Positions 15,621 through 24,252 of a DNA stretch of 64,000 nt are shown one piece after another (the stretch's first letter is position 1; every line of letters starts with the position of its first letter). Position numbers and translations under genes: made by a program. The notes beneath the pieces were generated by a model, which ran no database searches, had not been told where the DNA came from, and saw only the letters and a program-made list of their open reading frames with translations. The DNA comes from Paramagnetospirillum kuznetsovii (lineage in GTDB: Bacteria; Pseudomonadota; Alphaproteobacteria; Rhodospirillales; Magnetospirillaceae), in the NCBI RefSeq assembly GCF_003284725.1, contig NZ_PGTO01000004.1:248001-312000 (forward strand). Reading direction: 5' to 3'.

Positions 15621-16272
15621 GGACGTGACCGAGGCCGCTTCGCTGATCCCCAAGCCGGGGATCAGCGGACGCCTGCGGGCCTATTTCTTCGCTGGCATCC
15701 TGGTGTCGGCGCCCATCTCCATCACGTTCTACATCGCCTGGAAATTCATCAGCTTCGTCGATGGCCAGATATCGCCTCTGATACCGCCATCGCTCAATCC
15801 TCAGGATTGGGCGCTTCCCGGTTTCGGGCTGGTGATCGCGGTGGTGGGGCTGACCTTGATCGGCGCGGTGACCGCCAATTTCGTCGGACGCCTCGTGGTC
15901 CGGCTTTCCGAGGCCATACTGGACAGAATGCCGGTCATCCGGGGCATCTATTCGGCCATCAAGCAGATTTTTCATACGGTGCTGGGCCAAAAGGCGGATG
16001 CCTTCCGCGAGGTCGTACTGATCGAATATCCCAGGGCAGGGGCCTGGACGCTGGGTTTCATCACCGGCGCAACCGGCGGCGAAGTCCGGGCCTGCTTCGA
16101 CGAAGAGATGGTCAACGTCTTCGTCCCAACCACGCCCAATCCCACCTCTGGCTTTCTCCTGTTCGTGCCCAGGACGCAGGTGAGGGTGCTCGACATGGGA
16201 GTCGAGGACGGCATCAAGATGGTGGTATCGCTGGGAGTGCTGTCGCCGCAAATGGACCAAACGGCCCCTTGA
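15610..16272 (+). CDS. DUF502 family membrane protein
   Basis: 220 residues with two hydrophobic segments (about 24-45 and 68-95) and the DUF502 core: RLRAYFFAGILVSAPISIT, a segment ending in MPVIRGIYSAIKQI, and TPNPTSGFLLFVP. The function of the family is not known; members are integral membrane proteins. The ATG lies inside the end of the HlyD gene (11-base overlap), so it is translationally coupled to the exporter, which is unusual enough to suggest a shared job. The longer in-frame opening at 15478 would overlap hlyD by 143 bases and is unlikely. Confidence 0.85.
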   Translation: MRDKDVTEAASLIPKPGISGRLRAYFFAGILVSAPISITFYIAWKFISFVDGQISPLIPPSLNPQDWALPGFGLVIAVVGLTLIGAVTANFVGRLVVRLSEAILDRMPVIRGIYSAIKQIFHTVLGQKADAFREVVLIEYPRAGAWTLGFITGATGGEVRACFDEEMVNVFVPTTPNPTSGFLLFVPRTQVRVLDMGVEDGIKMVVSLGVLSPQMDQTAP

Positions 16273-16279
16273 AGGCAGC

Positions 16280-16504
16280 CTATTTGGTGGCGATGGTGGG
16301 CAGGTCTTCTTCGAGAATACTGATATTCAGCGAATAGGACACTTCGCCTTCGTCATCGTCGCGATGAAGCACGCCAATGAACTCGCCGGCGATGGAAACC
16401 TCGATGGGGGCGCCACGCTTCTTCGGCGCTTCGATCTTGATTTTGGCGTTGCCGAAGGTGGCCCGCAGATAGGCCTCGACCCTGGCAATTTCAATGGGGG
16501 TCAT
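16280..16504 (-). CDS. DUF3126 family protein
   Basis: 74 residues beginning MTPIEIARVEAYLR and containing EFIGVLHRDDDEGEVSYSL, the signature of the short alphaproteobacterial family DUF3126, whose function is unknown. It is convergent with the DUF502 gene with seven bases between the stops. Confidence 0.82.
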   Translation of the reverse strand: MTPIEIARVEAYLRATFGNAKIKIEAPKKRGAPIEVSIAGEFIGVLHRDDDEGEVSYSLNISILEEDLPTIATK

Positions 16505-16549
16505 ATGTGCACCGGAACAGACGATGGAAACGGGGAGTTGGGATAGAGA

Positions 16550-16579
16550 GACGTCGGCGGCATGACTGCCGCCGACGTC
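16550..16579 (-). terminator. Intrinsic terminator of the cold-shock gene
   Basis: A perfect 13-bp stem (16550-16562 with 16567-16579) around the loop TGAC. On the minus strand it lies nine bases after the cspA-like stop and is followed by a pyrimidine run (CTCTCTATCC). Confidence 0.75.
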
Positions 16580-16588
16580 ACAGACGCC

Positions 16589-16798
16589 TTAGAGCGCCTT
16601 CAGATTGACCGCGGAGGTCTTGCCCTTGCGCGGGTCACGCTCTTCTTCGAACGACACCTTCTGGCCGTCCTTCAAGCCGCTCATCCCAGCGCGCTCGACG
16701 GCGGAGATGTGGACGAAAACGTCGGCGCCGCCGTTATCGGGAGCGATGAAGCCGTAACCCTTGGTGCTGTTGAACCATTTGACAGTGCCGTTCGGCAT
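16589..16798 (-). CDS. Cold-shock protein (CspA family)
   Basis: 69-residue single cold-shock domain with RNP1 KGYGFIAP and RNP2 VFVHIS, the nucleic-acid binding motifs of RNA chaperones. The ATG at 16798 has the ribosome site TTGGAGA and gives the canonical [10 protein letters not shown] start; the frame is open further upstream but that extension has no family character. A terminator follows. The 247 bases upstream are non-coding and may be a long regulated leader as in other csp genes. Confidence 0.95.
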   Translation of the reverse strand: MPNGTVKWFNSTKGYGFIAPDNGGADVFVHISAVERAGMSGLKDGQKVSFEEERDPRKGKTSAVNLKAL

Positions 16799-17007
16799 TT
16801 GATGTCTCCAATCATGAGCAAAGCCCGGCGTACAAGCACACCGAGCATCAAGTGCCGAGCGATTCTGGTCGTTTCGAAAGGCAGGTTTGATCGAGGCACT
16901 GTCGTCTGTTCTGTCGCCAAAGGCAAGCAAAAGAAGAGGCGGGGCGCCGCTTAGCAGGATGGCGCGAATGCTTGCCCTAGTTCTTCCGAACACCCTTGCA
17001 CCCGAAT

Positions 17008-17036
17008 GTCGCATAATGTATATTATGGCGACAAGC
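17008..17036 (-). promoter_or_regulatory. AT-rich palindrome, possible cold-shock gene promoter
   Basis: CATAAT (17012-17017) and ATTATG (17022-17027) form a dyad in an AT-rich patch that stands out from GC-rich surroundings. It lies about 215 bases upstream of the cold-shock start, so transcription starting here would give a long 5' leader. No good -35/-10 spacing is evident, and a regulator site is equally possible. Confidence 0.3.
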
Positions 17037-17045
17037 CATAACCTG

Positions 17046-17816
17046 TTAGGAAACCTCGATAATCATGCCGTCATAGGCCGGCTCCACCCACGGCGGCAGT
17101 GTCCGGCACAATGTCTGATAATCCAAACGGGTTCCCATATGGGTAAGGATCGCCCGGCGCGGCCTTACTCTTTCGATCCACTCCAATGCTTTTTCCACAT
17201 GGGCATGGGTGGCGTGCGGATAGTCCACCAGACAGCCGATCACCCATACTTCGACGCCTTCCAGACTCTTAAAGGACTCTTCTGGAATTTCGACCACATC
17301 GGTGCTGTAGGCGAAATTGCCGAATCGCAGGCCGAGGGTTCGGGAATAGCCGTGATCCTGATCGAACGGCACCACGGGGATATCGCCGATACGAAACGCT
17401 CCATCGATCACATTGGCGGTCAGGAGCGGCCGATAGACGATTTCGCCGATGCTTTCCATGGGTTCAAAGGCGTAGCCGAACCGCTGACGCGCCGTTTCCA
17501 GAACTTCCGCCTTGGCCCAAACCGGCAGCCATTGCCGCGTCACGCGGTTGATTTCGCGCAGATCATCGATGCCGTGCAGATGGTCGGCATGATCATGGGT
17601 ATAAATCAGGCCATCGATGATGCGTATTCCGGCATCAAGTAGCTGGTCGCGAAGGTCGGGCGTGGAATCCACCAGAATGCGGGTATCGCCGTCCTCCACC
17701 AAAATGGAGGACCGCCGCCGCTGATTGCGCGGCTCATTGGGATCGCAGGCGCCCCATCCCATGGAAATGCCGGGAACCCCAGAGGCTCCGCCGCATCCCA
17801 GGATGGTCACCTTCAC
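17046..17816 (-). CDS. MBL-fold metal-dependent hydrolase (PhnP-like)
   Basis: 256 residues starting [16 protein letters not shown] with the zinc motif [16 protein letters not shown] near residue 75, then [11 protein letters not shown] and THMG blocks. This layout is that of the PhnP-like and RNase Z-like phosphodiesterases. In alphaproteobacteria it typically follows tatD and metG. The substrate is not certain; a cyclic or phosphodiester nucleotide is likely. Its start overlaps the tatD stop by four bases. Confidence 0.85.
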   Translation of the reverse strand: MKVTILGCGGASGVPGISMGWGACDPNEPRNQRRRSSILVEDGDTRILVDSTPDLRDQLLDAGIRIIDGLIYTHDHADHLHGIDDLREINRVTRQWLPVWAKAEVLETARQRFGYAFEPMESIGEIVYRPLLTANVIDGAFRIGDIPVVPFDQDHGYSRTLGLRFGNFAYSTDVVEIPEESFKSLEGVEVWVIGCLVDYPHATHAHVEKALEWIERVRPRRAILTHMGTRLDYQTLCRTLPPWVEPAYDGMIIEVS

Positions 17817-18589
17817 CGAGGCACCTTACTGAACAGGCGGTGGAAATTGGCGGTGGTGGCGCGTTCCAATTCACCCAGGGGCACATTCTTGACGGCGGCC
17901 AGTCGCGCGGCCGTATGGGCCACATAGGCGGGCTCGTTGCGCTTGCCCCGAAACGGAATGGGCGCCAGATAGGGCGCGTCGGTCTCCACCAGCAGCCGAT
18001 CCAACGGAACCCCGGCCAGTGTCTCGCGCAACGCATCGGCGGTCTTGAAGGTCATGATGCCGGATGCGGAGATGAACATGCCTAATTTCACCGCGATATC
18101 AGCGAATTGCAGGCCAGAACTGAAGCAGTGCACCAGGCCGGTGAAGGCCCCCTTCCCCATCTCTTCCGTCAAAATGGAAGCGGTATCGTCGTCGGCGTCG
18201 CGGGTATGGACGATGACCGGCAAGCCGGTCCGGCGGGCCGCCTCGATATGAATACGGAAGGAGTCACGCTGGCGGTCGCGTGGGCTCTTATCATAGAAAT
18301 AGTCCAGCCCAGTCTCGCCCAGCCCCACGACCTTGGGGTGTGACGCCAAGCGCACCAGGGTTTCCACATCGGCGAAAGGCGCCACGCCCGCCTCGTGTGG
18401 GTGGACGCCGACGGTGCAGTAGACGTTGGAAAAGCGCTCGGCCACCGTCAGAACCTGCTCATGCCGGGTGATATGGGTGCCGATGGACAGCAATACCCCA
18501 ACCCCCGCCTGTTCGGCGCGTCCCACCACGCCGTCGAGATCATCGGCGAAATCGGGAAAATCAAGGTGGCAGTGGCTGTCGACCAGCAT
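17813..18589 (-). CDS. tatD: TatD family metal-dependent DNase
   Basis: 258 residues. The metal ligands are visible in order: DSHCHLDF at the start, the Glu in GLGETGLDYFYD, the His in PVIVHTRDAD, the His in GLVHCFSSG and the Asp in LLVETDAPYLAP. It is a cytoplasmic nuclease of the TatD type, unrelated in function to Tat export. It sits one base after the metG stop and overlaps the MBL hydrolase gene. Confidence 0.93.
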   Translation of the reverse strand: MLVDSHCHLDFPDFADDLDGVVGRAEQAGVGVLLSIGTHITRHEQVLTVAERFSNVYCTVGVHPHEAGVAPFADVETLVRLASHPKVVGLGETGLDYFYDKSPRDRQRDSFRIHIEAARRTGLPVIVHTRDADDDTASILTEEMGKGAFTGLVHCFSSGLQFADIAVKLGMFISASGIMTFKTADALRETLAGVPLDRLLVETDAPYLAPIPFRGKRNEPAYVAHTAARLAAVKNVPLGELERATTANFHRLFSKVPR

Positions 18590-20140
18590 TTAGGCGGGAC
18601 TCTCTTCGACGAAACGCGGAAACACTCCCTGCGGCGACGGCAAGGCCGTTCCGCTTCCCAAGGCACCGACCGGACCGAAGCTGGCGAAGCTGCGCTGGTT
18701 GTCGGGAACCGCCAGTTGCTCAAGGATCCGTGCCGATGATGTGGGCATGAAGGGCTGGGTCAGCAAGGCGAGACAGCGGATGGTCTCGGCCAGGGTCCAC
18801 AGCACCGTGCCCATGCGGGCGGGATCGGTCTTCTTCAGCGCCCACGGCGCCTGCTTGTCCACATAGCCGTTGGCGGCACGCACCACCACCCAGACGGCCT
18901 CGATGGCATCGTGGTAGAGCTGGCGATCCATGGCGGCGCGCAGCTTGTCCAGCAGGCCGTAGGCGGGGTCCAGCATCTCGCGGTCGTCATCGGTGGCGGG
19001 GCCGCGTTCCGGCACCACACCGCCGCAATTCTTGCCGATCATGGACAGAACCCGCTGGACCAGATTGCCGTAATCGTTGGCCAGTTCGCTGTTCATGCGG
19101 CCGATCATGGCGCGATGGCTGAAATCGCCGTCATTGCCGAATGGCACTTCGCGCAGCAGGAAATAGCGCACCTGATCCAGGCCGTAGGTCTCGATCAGGC
19201 TCAGCGGGTCGATGACATTGCCCAGGGACTTGGAAATCTTCTGGCCCTCGTTGGTCCACCAGCCATGGGCGAACACCCGCTTGGGCGGAGGCAGATCGGC
19301 GGCCATCAGGAAGGCGGGCCAGTAGACGGCGTGGAAGCGGACGATGTCCTTGCCCACCATATGGATGACGTTGGGCCAATAGCGTGCGAAGTCCCCCGAA
19401 GTGTCGGGATAGCCCAGCGCGGTGATGTAGTTGGTCAGGGCGTCAAGCCACACATACATGATGTGGGCGTCGTCGCCGGGCACCGGAATGCCCCATTTGA
19501 AGCTGGTGCGCGACACCGACAGGTCTTGCAGGCCACCCTTGACGAAGCTCATCACCTCGTTGCGGCGCGAATTGGGGCCGACGCAATCGGGATTGTCCTC
19601 GTACCATTTCAAAAGGCGGTCCTGCCAGGCAGACAGGCGGAAGAAGTAGCTGGGCTCCTTGACCCATTCCACCGGCGCCCCGGTCGGCGCCAGCTTGGTC
19701 TCGCCCGGCCCCTTGATCAACTCGTCCTCGGCGTAGAAGGCCTCGTCGCGCACCGAATACCAGCCCTCATAGGCGCCAAGATAGATGTCGCCCTTCTCCA
19801 CCAGCTTGTTCCACAGCGCCTGACAGGCGGCCAGGTGGCGGGGCTCGGTGGTGCGGATGAAATCGTCGTTGGTGCAGCCCAGGATGCGGGCCAGTTCGCG
19901 GAAATTGCCCGAATTCTGATCGGCCAGCACCAGCGGCGTCATCCCCGCTGTTTCGGCGGACTTCTCCACTTTCTGGCCATGCTCGTCAGTGCCGGTGAGG
20001 AATTTGACGTCGAAGCCGTCCAGCCGCTTGAAGCGGGCCAGCACATCGCAGGCCAGCGTCGTATAGGCGTGGCCGATATGGGGCTTGTCGTTGACGTAAT
20101 AGATGGGCGTGGTGACGAAGAAGGTGTTGGCTCCGCTCAT
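18590..20140 (-). CDS. metG: Methionyl-tRNA synthetase
   Basis: 516 residues, class I synthetase. The HIGH motif is HIGH at residues 21-24 and the KMSKS motif reads KISKS in EGQKISKSLGN. The start ATG at 20140 is preceded by AAGGAG; the frame is open to 20305 but that part overlaps the holB end. The C-terminal tRNA-binding extension found in longer MetG proteins is absent, as usual for this group. It belongs to the minus-strand run holB-metG-tatD. Confidence 0.96.
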   Translation of the reverse strand: MSGANTFFVTTPIYYVNDKPHIGHAYTTLACDVLARFKRLDGFDVKFLTGTDEHGQKVEKSAETAGMTPLVLADQNSGNFRELARILGCTNDDFIRTTEPRHLAACQALWNKLVEKGDIYLGAYEGWYSVRDEAFYAEDELIKGPGETKLAPTGAPVEWVKEPSYFFRLSAWQDRLLKWYEDNPDCVGPNSRRNEVMSFVKGGLQDLSVSRTSFKWGIPVPGDDAHIMYVWLDALTNYITALGYPDTSGDFARYWPNVIHMVGKDIVRFHAVYWPAFLMAADLPPPKRVFAHGWWTNEGQKISKSLGNVIDPLSLIETYGLDQVRYFLLREVPFGNDGDFSHRAMIGRMNSELANDYGNLVQRVLSMIGKNCGGVVPERGPATDDDREMLDPAYGLLDKLRAAMDRQLYHDAIEAVWVVVRAANGYVDKQAPWALKKTDPARMGTVLWTLAETIRCLALLTQPFMPTSSARILEQLAVPDNQRSFASFGPVGALGSGTALPSPQGVFPRFVEESPA

Positions 20141-20177
20141 GGCGTGCTCCTTGTTGGTCTTGCCTGTGCCTCGCGGA

Positions 20178-21257
20178 TCAGCGGCGGGCCAGCCTCTCCA
20201 CCGACAGGAAAGCGCCGAGCACCGCCTGCTTGCGGTCCAGGTGGACCGCCTCGGCGCGGGCGAACAGGGTGCTGATCTTTTCCCACACCTCCAGCCAATG
20301 TTCAAGGCTGGCCGCCGTCAACAGGCGCCCGATCAGGGCCGCCTCGCCCGGCACCACCTCGGTCATCCCCCTGCCCTGGCGGCCACCGGCGCGGACCAGA
20401 CGGGCAAGCCACCACACCAACAGTTCGGCGACGGTGCGGAACGAAGCATCGTTTTCCGGCCGCGCCACCCGGTCGCCAAAGGCATGCAGGGCGGGAATAT
20501 CCAGTCGCGGCAAGCCGTTCAACAGGCCCACGACCTCGCGATACAACTCTAACCCGCCTTCATCGGCCAGGGCCAGCGCCTTGCCGATGCTGCCCTCGGC
20601 CAGCCGGGCCAGCGCCGCCACATCCGCCTGCGCCATCTCGGGACGATGATGCACCAGCAGGTCGGTGACGGCGGTTTCCGCCAGGGGCTGCATCAGCAGG
20701 CGGCGACAGCGCGACCGGATGGTGGGCAGCAACCGGCTGGGAGAGTGGGAAATCAATATGATCAAGGCGTTACGCGGCGGCTCTTCCAGAACCTTCAGCA
20801 CCGCGTTGGCGGCGTTGCGGTTCATCTCGTCGGCGGAATCGATGATCACCATGCGCCAGTTGGCGTCGGCGGTCTGGTGGAACAGATCGTTGATCTTGCG
20901 CACGTCGTCGATGACGATCTCGGAGCGCAGCTTGGCTTTCTTGTCGTCGGTCCAGCCGCGCTCCACCACTTTCAGGTCGCGATGGCCCTGCGAGGACACC
21001 TGGTGCACCACCGGGTGGGAACGCCCGATCTCCAGGCTGTCCGGCGGACCGCCGAACAGGCCCCCACCCTCACCGCCACCGGCCAGCACGAAACGGGCGA
21101 AACGGTAGGCCAGCGTCGCCTTGCCGATGCCCTTGGGGCCGCAGAACAGCCAGGCATGGGCCAGCTTGCCCGAGTTCCAGGCATCCAGCAGCGCCTTCTC
21201 GGCCGGGCCGTGGCCGAACAGTTCGGCGGTATCGCGGGGATGCGGCGTGTCCGTCAT
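20178..21257 (-). CDS. holB: DNA polymerase III subunit delta'
   Basis: 359 residues from ATG 21257 (MTDTPHPRD). The clamp-loader fold is shown by WLFCGPKGIGKAT (Walker A), a DE-type Walker B in IIDSADEMN, and the sensor SHSPSRLLPTIRSRCR (SRC-like motif). It is part of the clamp loader that places the beta clamp on DNA. The frame opens 14 codons earlier at 21299, but that stretch reads the repeat upstream. The tmk-holB-metG order is common. Confidence 0.93.
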   Translation of the reverse strand: MTDTPHPRDTAELFGHGPAEKALLDAWNSGKLAHAWLFCGPKGIGKATLAYRFARFVLAGGGEGGGLFGGPPDSLEIGRSHPVVHQVSSQGHRDLKVVERGWTDDKKAKLRSEIVIDDVRKINDLFHQTADANWRMVIIDSADEMNRNAANAVLKVLEEPPRNALIILISHSPSRLLPTIRSRCRRLLMQPLAETAVTDLLVHHRPEMAQADVAALARLAEGSIGKALALADEGGLELYREVVGLLNGLPRLDIPALHAFGDRVARPENDASFRTVAELLVWWLARLVRAGGRQGRGMTEVVPGEAALIGRLLTAASLEHWLEVWEKISTLFARAEAVHLDRKQAVLGAFLSVERLARR

Positions 21258-21294
21258 AACAGGCGCCTGAAGGGGTTTCTGCGCCCGGATTTCA

Positions 21295-21374
21295 GCCACG
21301 GATGAACACAGATAGACACAGATGGATTTGTGATCTGTGTCCCGCGAAGCGAGGATCTGTGTTCATCTGTGGCC
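21295..21374. repeat. Dispersed palindromic repeat, CACAGAT family, copy 1
   Basis: An imperfect inverted repeat of 80 bases between tmk and holB: it begins GCCACGGATGAACACAGAT and ends ATCTGTGTTCATCTGTGGC. A second copy in opposite orientation lies at 50017-50105; both share the internal CCGCG-rich loop next to GATCTGTG. It is intergenic and has no reading frame of its own. Confidence 0.8.
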
Positions 21375-21378
21375 ATTT

Positions 21379-22023
21379 TCATGGTGTTGGAAGCCGGGCT
21401 CTAACCGTCGCCAGAATGTCCTTATGGACCTCCGCCTGGGTGCGGGCGGCGTCGATGACGGCGCAGCGCATGGGATTGCTCGCCGCGATGCCGAGGAAGC
21501 CCTGGCGCAGGCGCTGGTGAAAGCCGAGCCCCATGCGTTCGTAGCGATCCTCGCCGCCGCCGCGAATCCCCGCCCGTTCCAGCCCCTTCTCCACCGGCAT
21601 GTCCAGCACCAGGGTCAGGTCAGGGGCGAAATGTCCCACCGCCACCCGGTACAGGCTGGCGATCACATCGGGGTCGAGACCGTGGCCGAAGCCCTGATAG
21701 GCCAAGGTGGAATCGGCGAAACGGTCCGAGATCACCCAATGGCCGCGCTCCAAGGCGGGCCAGATGGTCCTGACCAGATGATCGCGCCGCGCCGCGAAGT
21801 GCAGCAGCGCCTCGGTCACCCCATCCCAGCGCTCCACCTCGCCCGAAACCAGCAAGGCGCGGATCGCCTCCGCCCCAACCGAGCCGCCGGGTTCACGGGT
21901 GGTCACCACCATCAGGCCGTCCTCGCGCAAGGAGTCGGCCAACAGACGCAGTTGAGTGGACTTGCCCGTCCCCTCGCCGCCTTCGAAGGTGATGAACCGT
22001 CCCCGTGCCGGTCCGCTGCTCAT
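21379..22023 (-). CDS. tmk: Thymidylate kinase
   Basis: 214 residues. The P-loop FEGGEGTGKST (residues 13-23), the DR-type motif in VISDRFADSTLAYQG and the LID region ERAGIRGGGEDRYE are typical. It phosphorylates dTMP to dTDP. It follows the carboxypeptidase gene by three bases and precedes holB. Confidence 0.96.
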   Translation of the reverse strand: MSSGPARGRFITFEGGEGTGKSTQLRLLADSLREDGLMVVTTREPGGSVGAEAIRALLVSGEVERWDGVTEALLHFAARRDHLVRTIWPALERGHWVISDRFADSTLAYQGFGHGLDPDVIASLYRVAVGHFAPDLTLVLDMPVEKGLERAGIRGGGEDRYERMGLGFHQRLRQGFLGIAASNPMRCAVIDAARTQAEVHKDILATVRARLPTP

Positions 22024-22026
22024 GGG

Positions 22027-23193
22027 CTACTTCTTCGCTCCCCAGATGATGCGGCGGATGGCGGCGGAAACGCGACCGCCAAAGCCCAGCTTTTCCACAT
22101 TGCCGACGGCGACCAGTGGCATTTCCACCGGGGCCATGCCCGGCGCGGTCACCACGATCTTGCCCAATTCGGCGCCCGCCTTGATGGGGGCGGGCAACGG
22201 ACCGGTGAACACGGTGGAGACCTTCATGTCGAGGCGGTTACGCCGTTGCATGGAGACTTCCAGGTCGCCCTTGGCGGCCAGCGCCACGGTCTCGGCCTCG
22301 CCCAGCCAGACCTCGGCATCGGGAACCACCACCTCGCCCGCCTTGAACAGCGGATAGGTCTCCCACTCGCGGAACGCCCATTCGGCCAGCCGTTGGGCTT
22401 CCTCGCCCCGCTCCTTCATGGAGGACATGCCGTTCAACACGATGATGATGCGCCGGGCGCCCCGCTTGATGGAGGCGGTCAGGCCATAGCCAGCCTCCTC
22501 GGTATGGCCGGTCTTGAGGCCATCGGCGCCGGGCGTATTGTAGAGCAGCGGGTTGCGGTTGCCCTGCTTGATGCCGTTGAAGGTGAATTCCATCTGGCTG
22601 AACAGCGGGTAATAGTCAGGAAAATCACCGATCAGGTGGCGCGCCAGCACCGACAGATCGCGGGCGGTCATCACGTGGCCGGGCTCGGGCCAGCCGCTGG
22701 CATTCTTGAAGACGCTCTTGGTCAGGCCCAATTGGCGCGACTTGCGGGTCTCTTCCTCGGCAAAGGCTTCCTCGCTGCCGGAATGGGCTTCGGCCAGCAC
22801 CGAGCAAGCGTCGTTGCCCGACTGGATCACCACCCCTTTCAGCAATTCGTCCACCGAGGCGGTGGAATTGATGGGCAGGAACATCAACGAACCGCCGGAC
22901 TTGTAGTGCTTCTTCCAGGCGGTTTCGCTGACCGGCAGTCGGTCGCCTGGCTTCCAAGCGCCGGACTTGAGCTTGTCGAAGACCATGTAAACGGTCATCA
23001 GCTTGCTCATGGAGCTCGGCACCATCAGCTCGTCGGCATTCTTCTCCATCAGCACCGCGCCGCTGGCGAAATCGATGATGACGGCCTGTTTGGCGGCGGT
23101 CTCGATCGTCTGCGCCAGAACGGGCTGGCCGAGGCCGAGCGCGACGGCGATAACGGCTGCCACAGTGGAACGATGGAGAATCTTGGAGATCAT
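22027..23193 (-). CDS. D-alanyl-D-alanine carboxypeptidase (class A, PBP5/6 type)
   Basis: 388 residues. A signal peptide (residues 1-28, ending VLAQ) is followed by the penicillin-binding motifs S61-x-x-K64 (PSSMSKL), SGN in VIQSGNDAC and KTG in GLKTGHTEEAG, and then the C-terminal beta domain and a basic amphipathic end as in PBP5/DacC. It trims the terminal D-Ala of peptidoglycan peptides. The ATG at 23193 gives a clean signal peptide; a TTG at 23235 would overlap the rlpA stop by four bases. Confidence 0.93.
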   Translation of the reverse strand: MISKILHRSTVAAVIAVALGLGQPVLAQTIETAAKQAVIIDFASGAVLMEKNADELMVPSSMSKLMTVYMVFDKLKSGAWKPGDRLPVSETAWKKHYKSGGSLMFLPINSTASVDELLKGVVIQSGNDACSVLAEAHSGSEEAFAEEETRKSRQLGLTKSVFKNASGWPEPGHVMTARDLSVLARHLIGDFPDYYPLFSQMEFTFNGIKQGNRNPLLYNTPGADGLKTGHTEEAGYGLTASIKRGARRIIIVLNGMSSMKERGEEAQRLAEWAFREWETYPLFKAGEVVVPDAEVWLGEAETVALAAKGDLEVSMQRRNRLDMKVSTVFTGPLPAPIKAGAELGKIVVTAPGMAPVEMPLVAVGNVEKLGFGGRVSAAIRRIIWGAKK

Positions 23194-23231
23194 CAACGTC
23201 TTCGACCTGCTTAAGTTGAAAGGAATAAACT

Positions 23232-24215
23232 TCAATCGACCACCACGCGGGCGTCTTGGGTTCCGGCCGCCATGACCGCATCGAGCATGCGGTCGGCGTC
23301 CTCGACGCTTTGCAGCGGTCCAAGTCGGACGCGGAAGACCGGCTTGCCTTGCACATTGGCCTGGCTCACCTGCGCCTTGCCGACCGAGGTCAGACGGGCG
23401 GCCAGCCGGTTGGCGTTGTCGTGGCGCGAAAATGAACCGGCCTGGACATAGAGATGGGTGGTGCGCACGGGAACCGATTTGATCTCTTGCGCCGCCAGCT
23501 CGCGTTCCACCGCCTCCACCGTCAGCCCACGCTGCGGCTTGCCCGGATCAGAGGAGGCCAGTTCGGGCGTCGAGGTCTGGGACTTGGCGCCGGGAGGCGG
23601 CGGCAGGCTTTCGGCCTGGACCGAGCCGCGTGGAGCCGCCTGGGCGACTTTCGGCTCGTTGCCCGCGGCATCCGGCTTTATCTTGCCTGCCAGGGCGCGG
23701 CTTTCCTCGCTCAGGATCTGGACCCGGACCTTGGCGGTACCCTTGCCCTCCATGCCCAGCAATTGGGCCGAACGACGCGACAGATCCAGAATGCGGCCGT
23801 TGACGAAAGGGCCGCGATCATTGATGCGGACGATGATGGACCGTCCGTTCTCCAGATTGGTGACGCGGGCGACGCTGGGCATCTGCAAGGTCTTGTGGGC
23901 GGCCGACACCGCGTTCTGATCGAAGGTCTCGCCATTGGCGGTCAGCTTGGCGTGGAAATCGGGGCCATACCAGGACGCGATACCGGTCTCGTCATAGGCA
24001 AAGTCTTCCTGGGGGTAATACCATATCCCCGCCACCTGATAGGGCTTGCCGACCTTGTAGTTGGAGGAAGCCGAGGCCGAGGGCGGTGGCGACTCACCTC
24101 CCATGGCCGACTTGGCGCCATGGGCGAACAGATTGAGCTCGGAACAACCGGCCAGCATGGTACCGCTTAGCAGCAGCATGGCCAATCGGCCCCCCCGCGA
24201 CGCCATTCCCATCAT
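23232..24215 (-). CDS. rlpA: RlpA-family septal lytic transglycosylase lipoprotein
   Basis: 327 residues: lipoprotein signal with lipobox LAGC (Cys24), a double-psi beta-barrel domain (about 76-165, GIASWYGPDFHAKLTANG and the catalytic-type Asp in INDRGPFVNGRILDLS), a proline/serine-rich linker and a C-terminal SPOR domain (about 250-327) that binds denuded septal glycan. Ribosome site GGAGA precedes the ATG. The neighbours are a carboxypeptidase and an MltB-type enzyme, so this is a peptidoglycan-remodelling group. Confidence 0.93.
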   Translation of the reverse strand: MMGMASRGGRLAMLLLSGTMLAGCSELNLFAHGAKSAMGGESPPPSASASSNYKVGKPYQVAGIWYYPQEDFAYDETGIASWYGPDFHAKLTANGETFDQNAVSAAHKTLQMPSVARVTNLENGRSIIVRINDRGPFVNGRILDLSRRSAQLLGMEGKGTAKVRVQILSEESRALAGKIKPDAAGNEPKVAQAAPRGSVQAESLPPPPGAKSQTSTPELASSDPGKPQRGLTVEAVERELAAQEIKSVPVRTTHLYVQAGSFSRHDNANRLAARLTSVGKAQVSQANVQGKPVFRVRLGPLQSVEDADRMLDAVMAAGTQDARVVVD

Positions 24216-24252
24216 CTAGTCGTCTCCATGGCTCAACCACCGAACATGTAGT

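Noticed and set aside
17008-17036. Assigned sigma-70 promoter for the cold-shock gene
   Set aside because: The dyad is clear, but no -35/-10 pair has acceptable spacing; it is listed only as a possible regulatory site.
18911-20275. 454-residue plus-strand frame over metG
   Set aside because: Antisense shadow of metG.
21295-21374. CRISPR-like array
   Set aside because: Only one palindromic unit here, no regular spacers and no cas gene.
21337-23214. 625-residue plus-strand frame over tmk and the carboxypeptidase
   Set aside because: It is the complement of two clear genes in GC-rich DNA and has low-complexity His/Gly/Gln-rich content.
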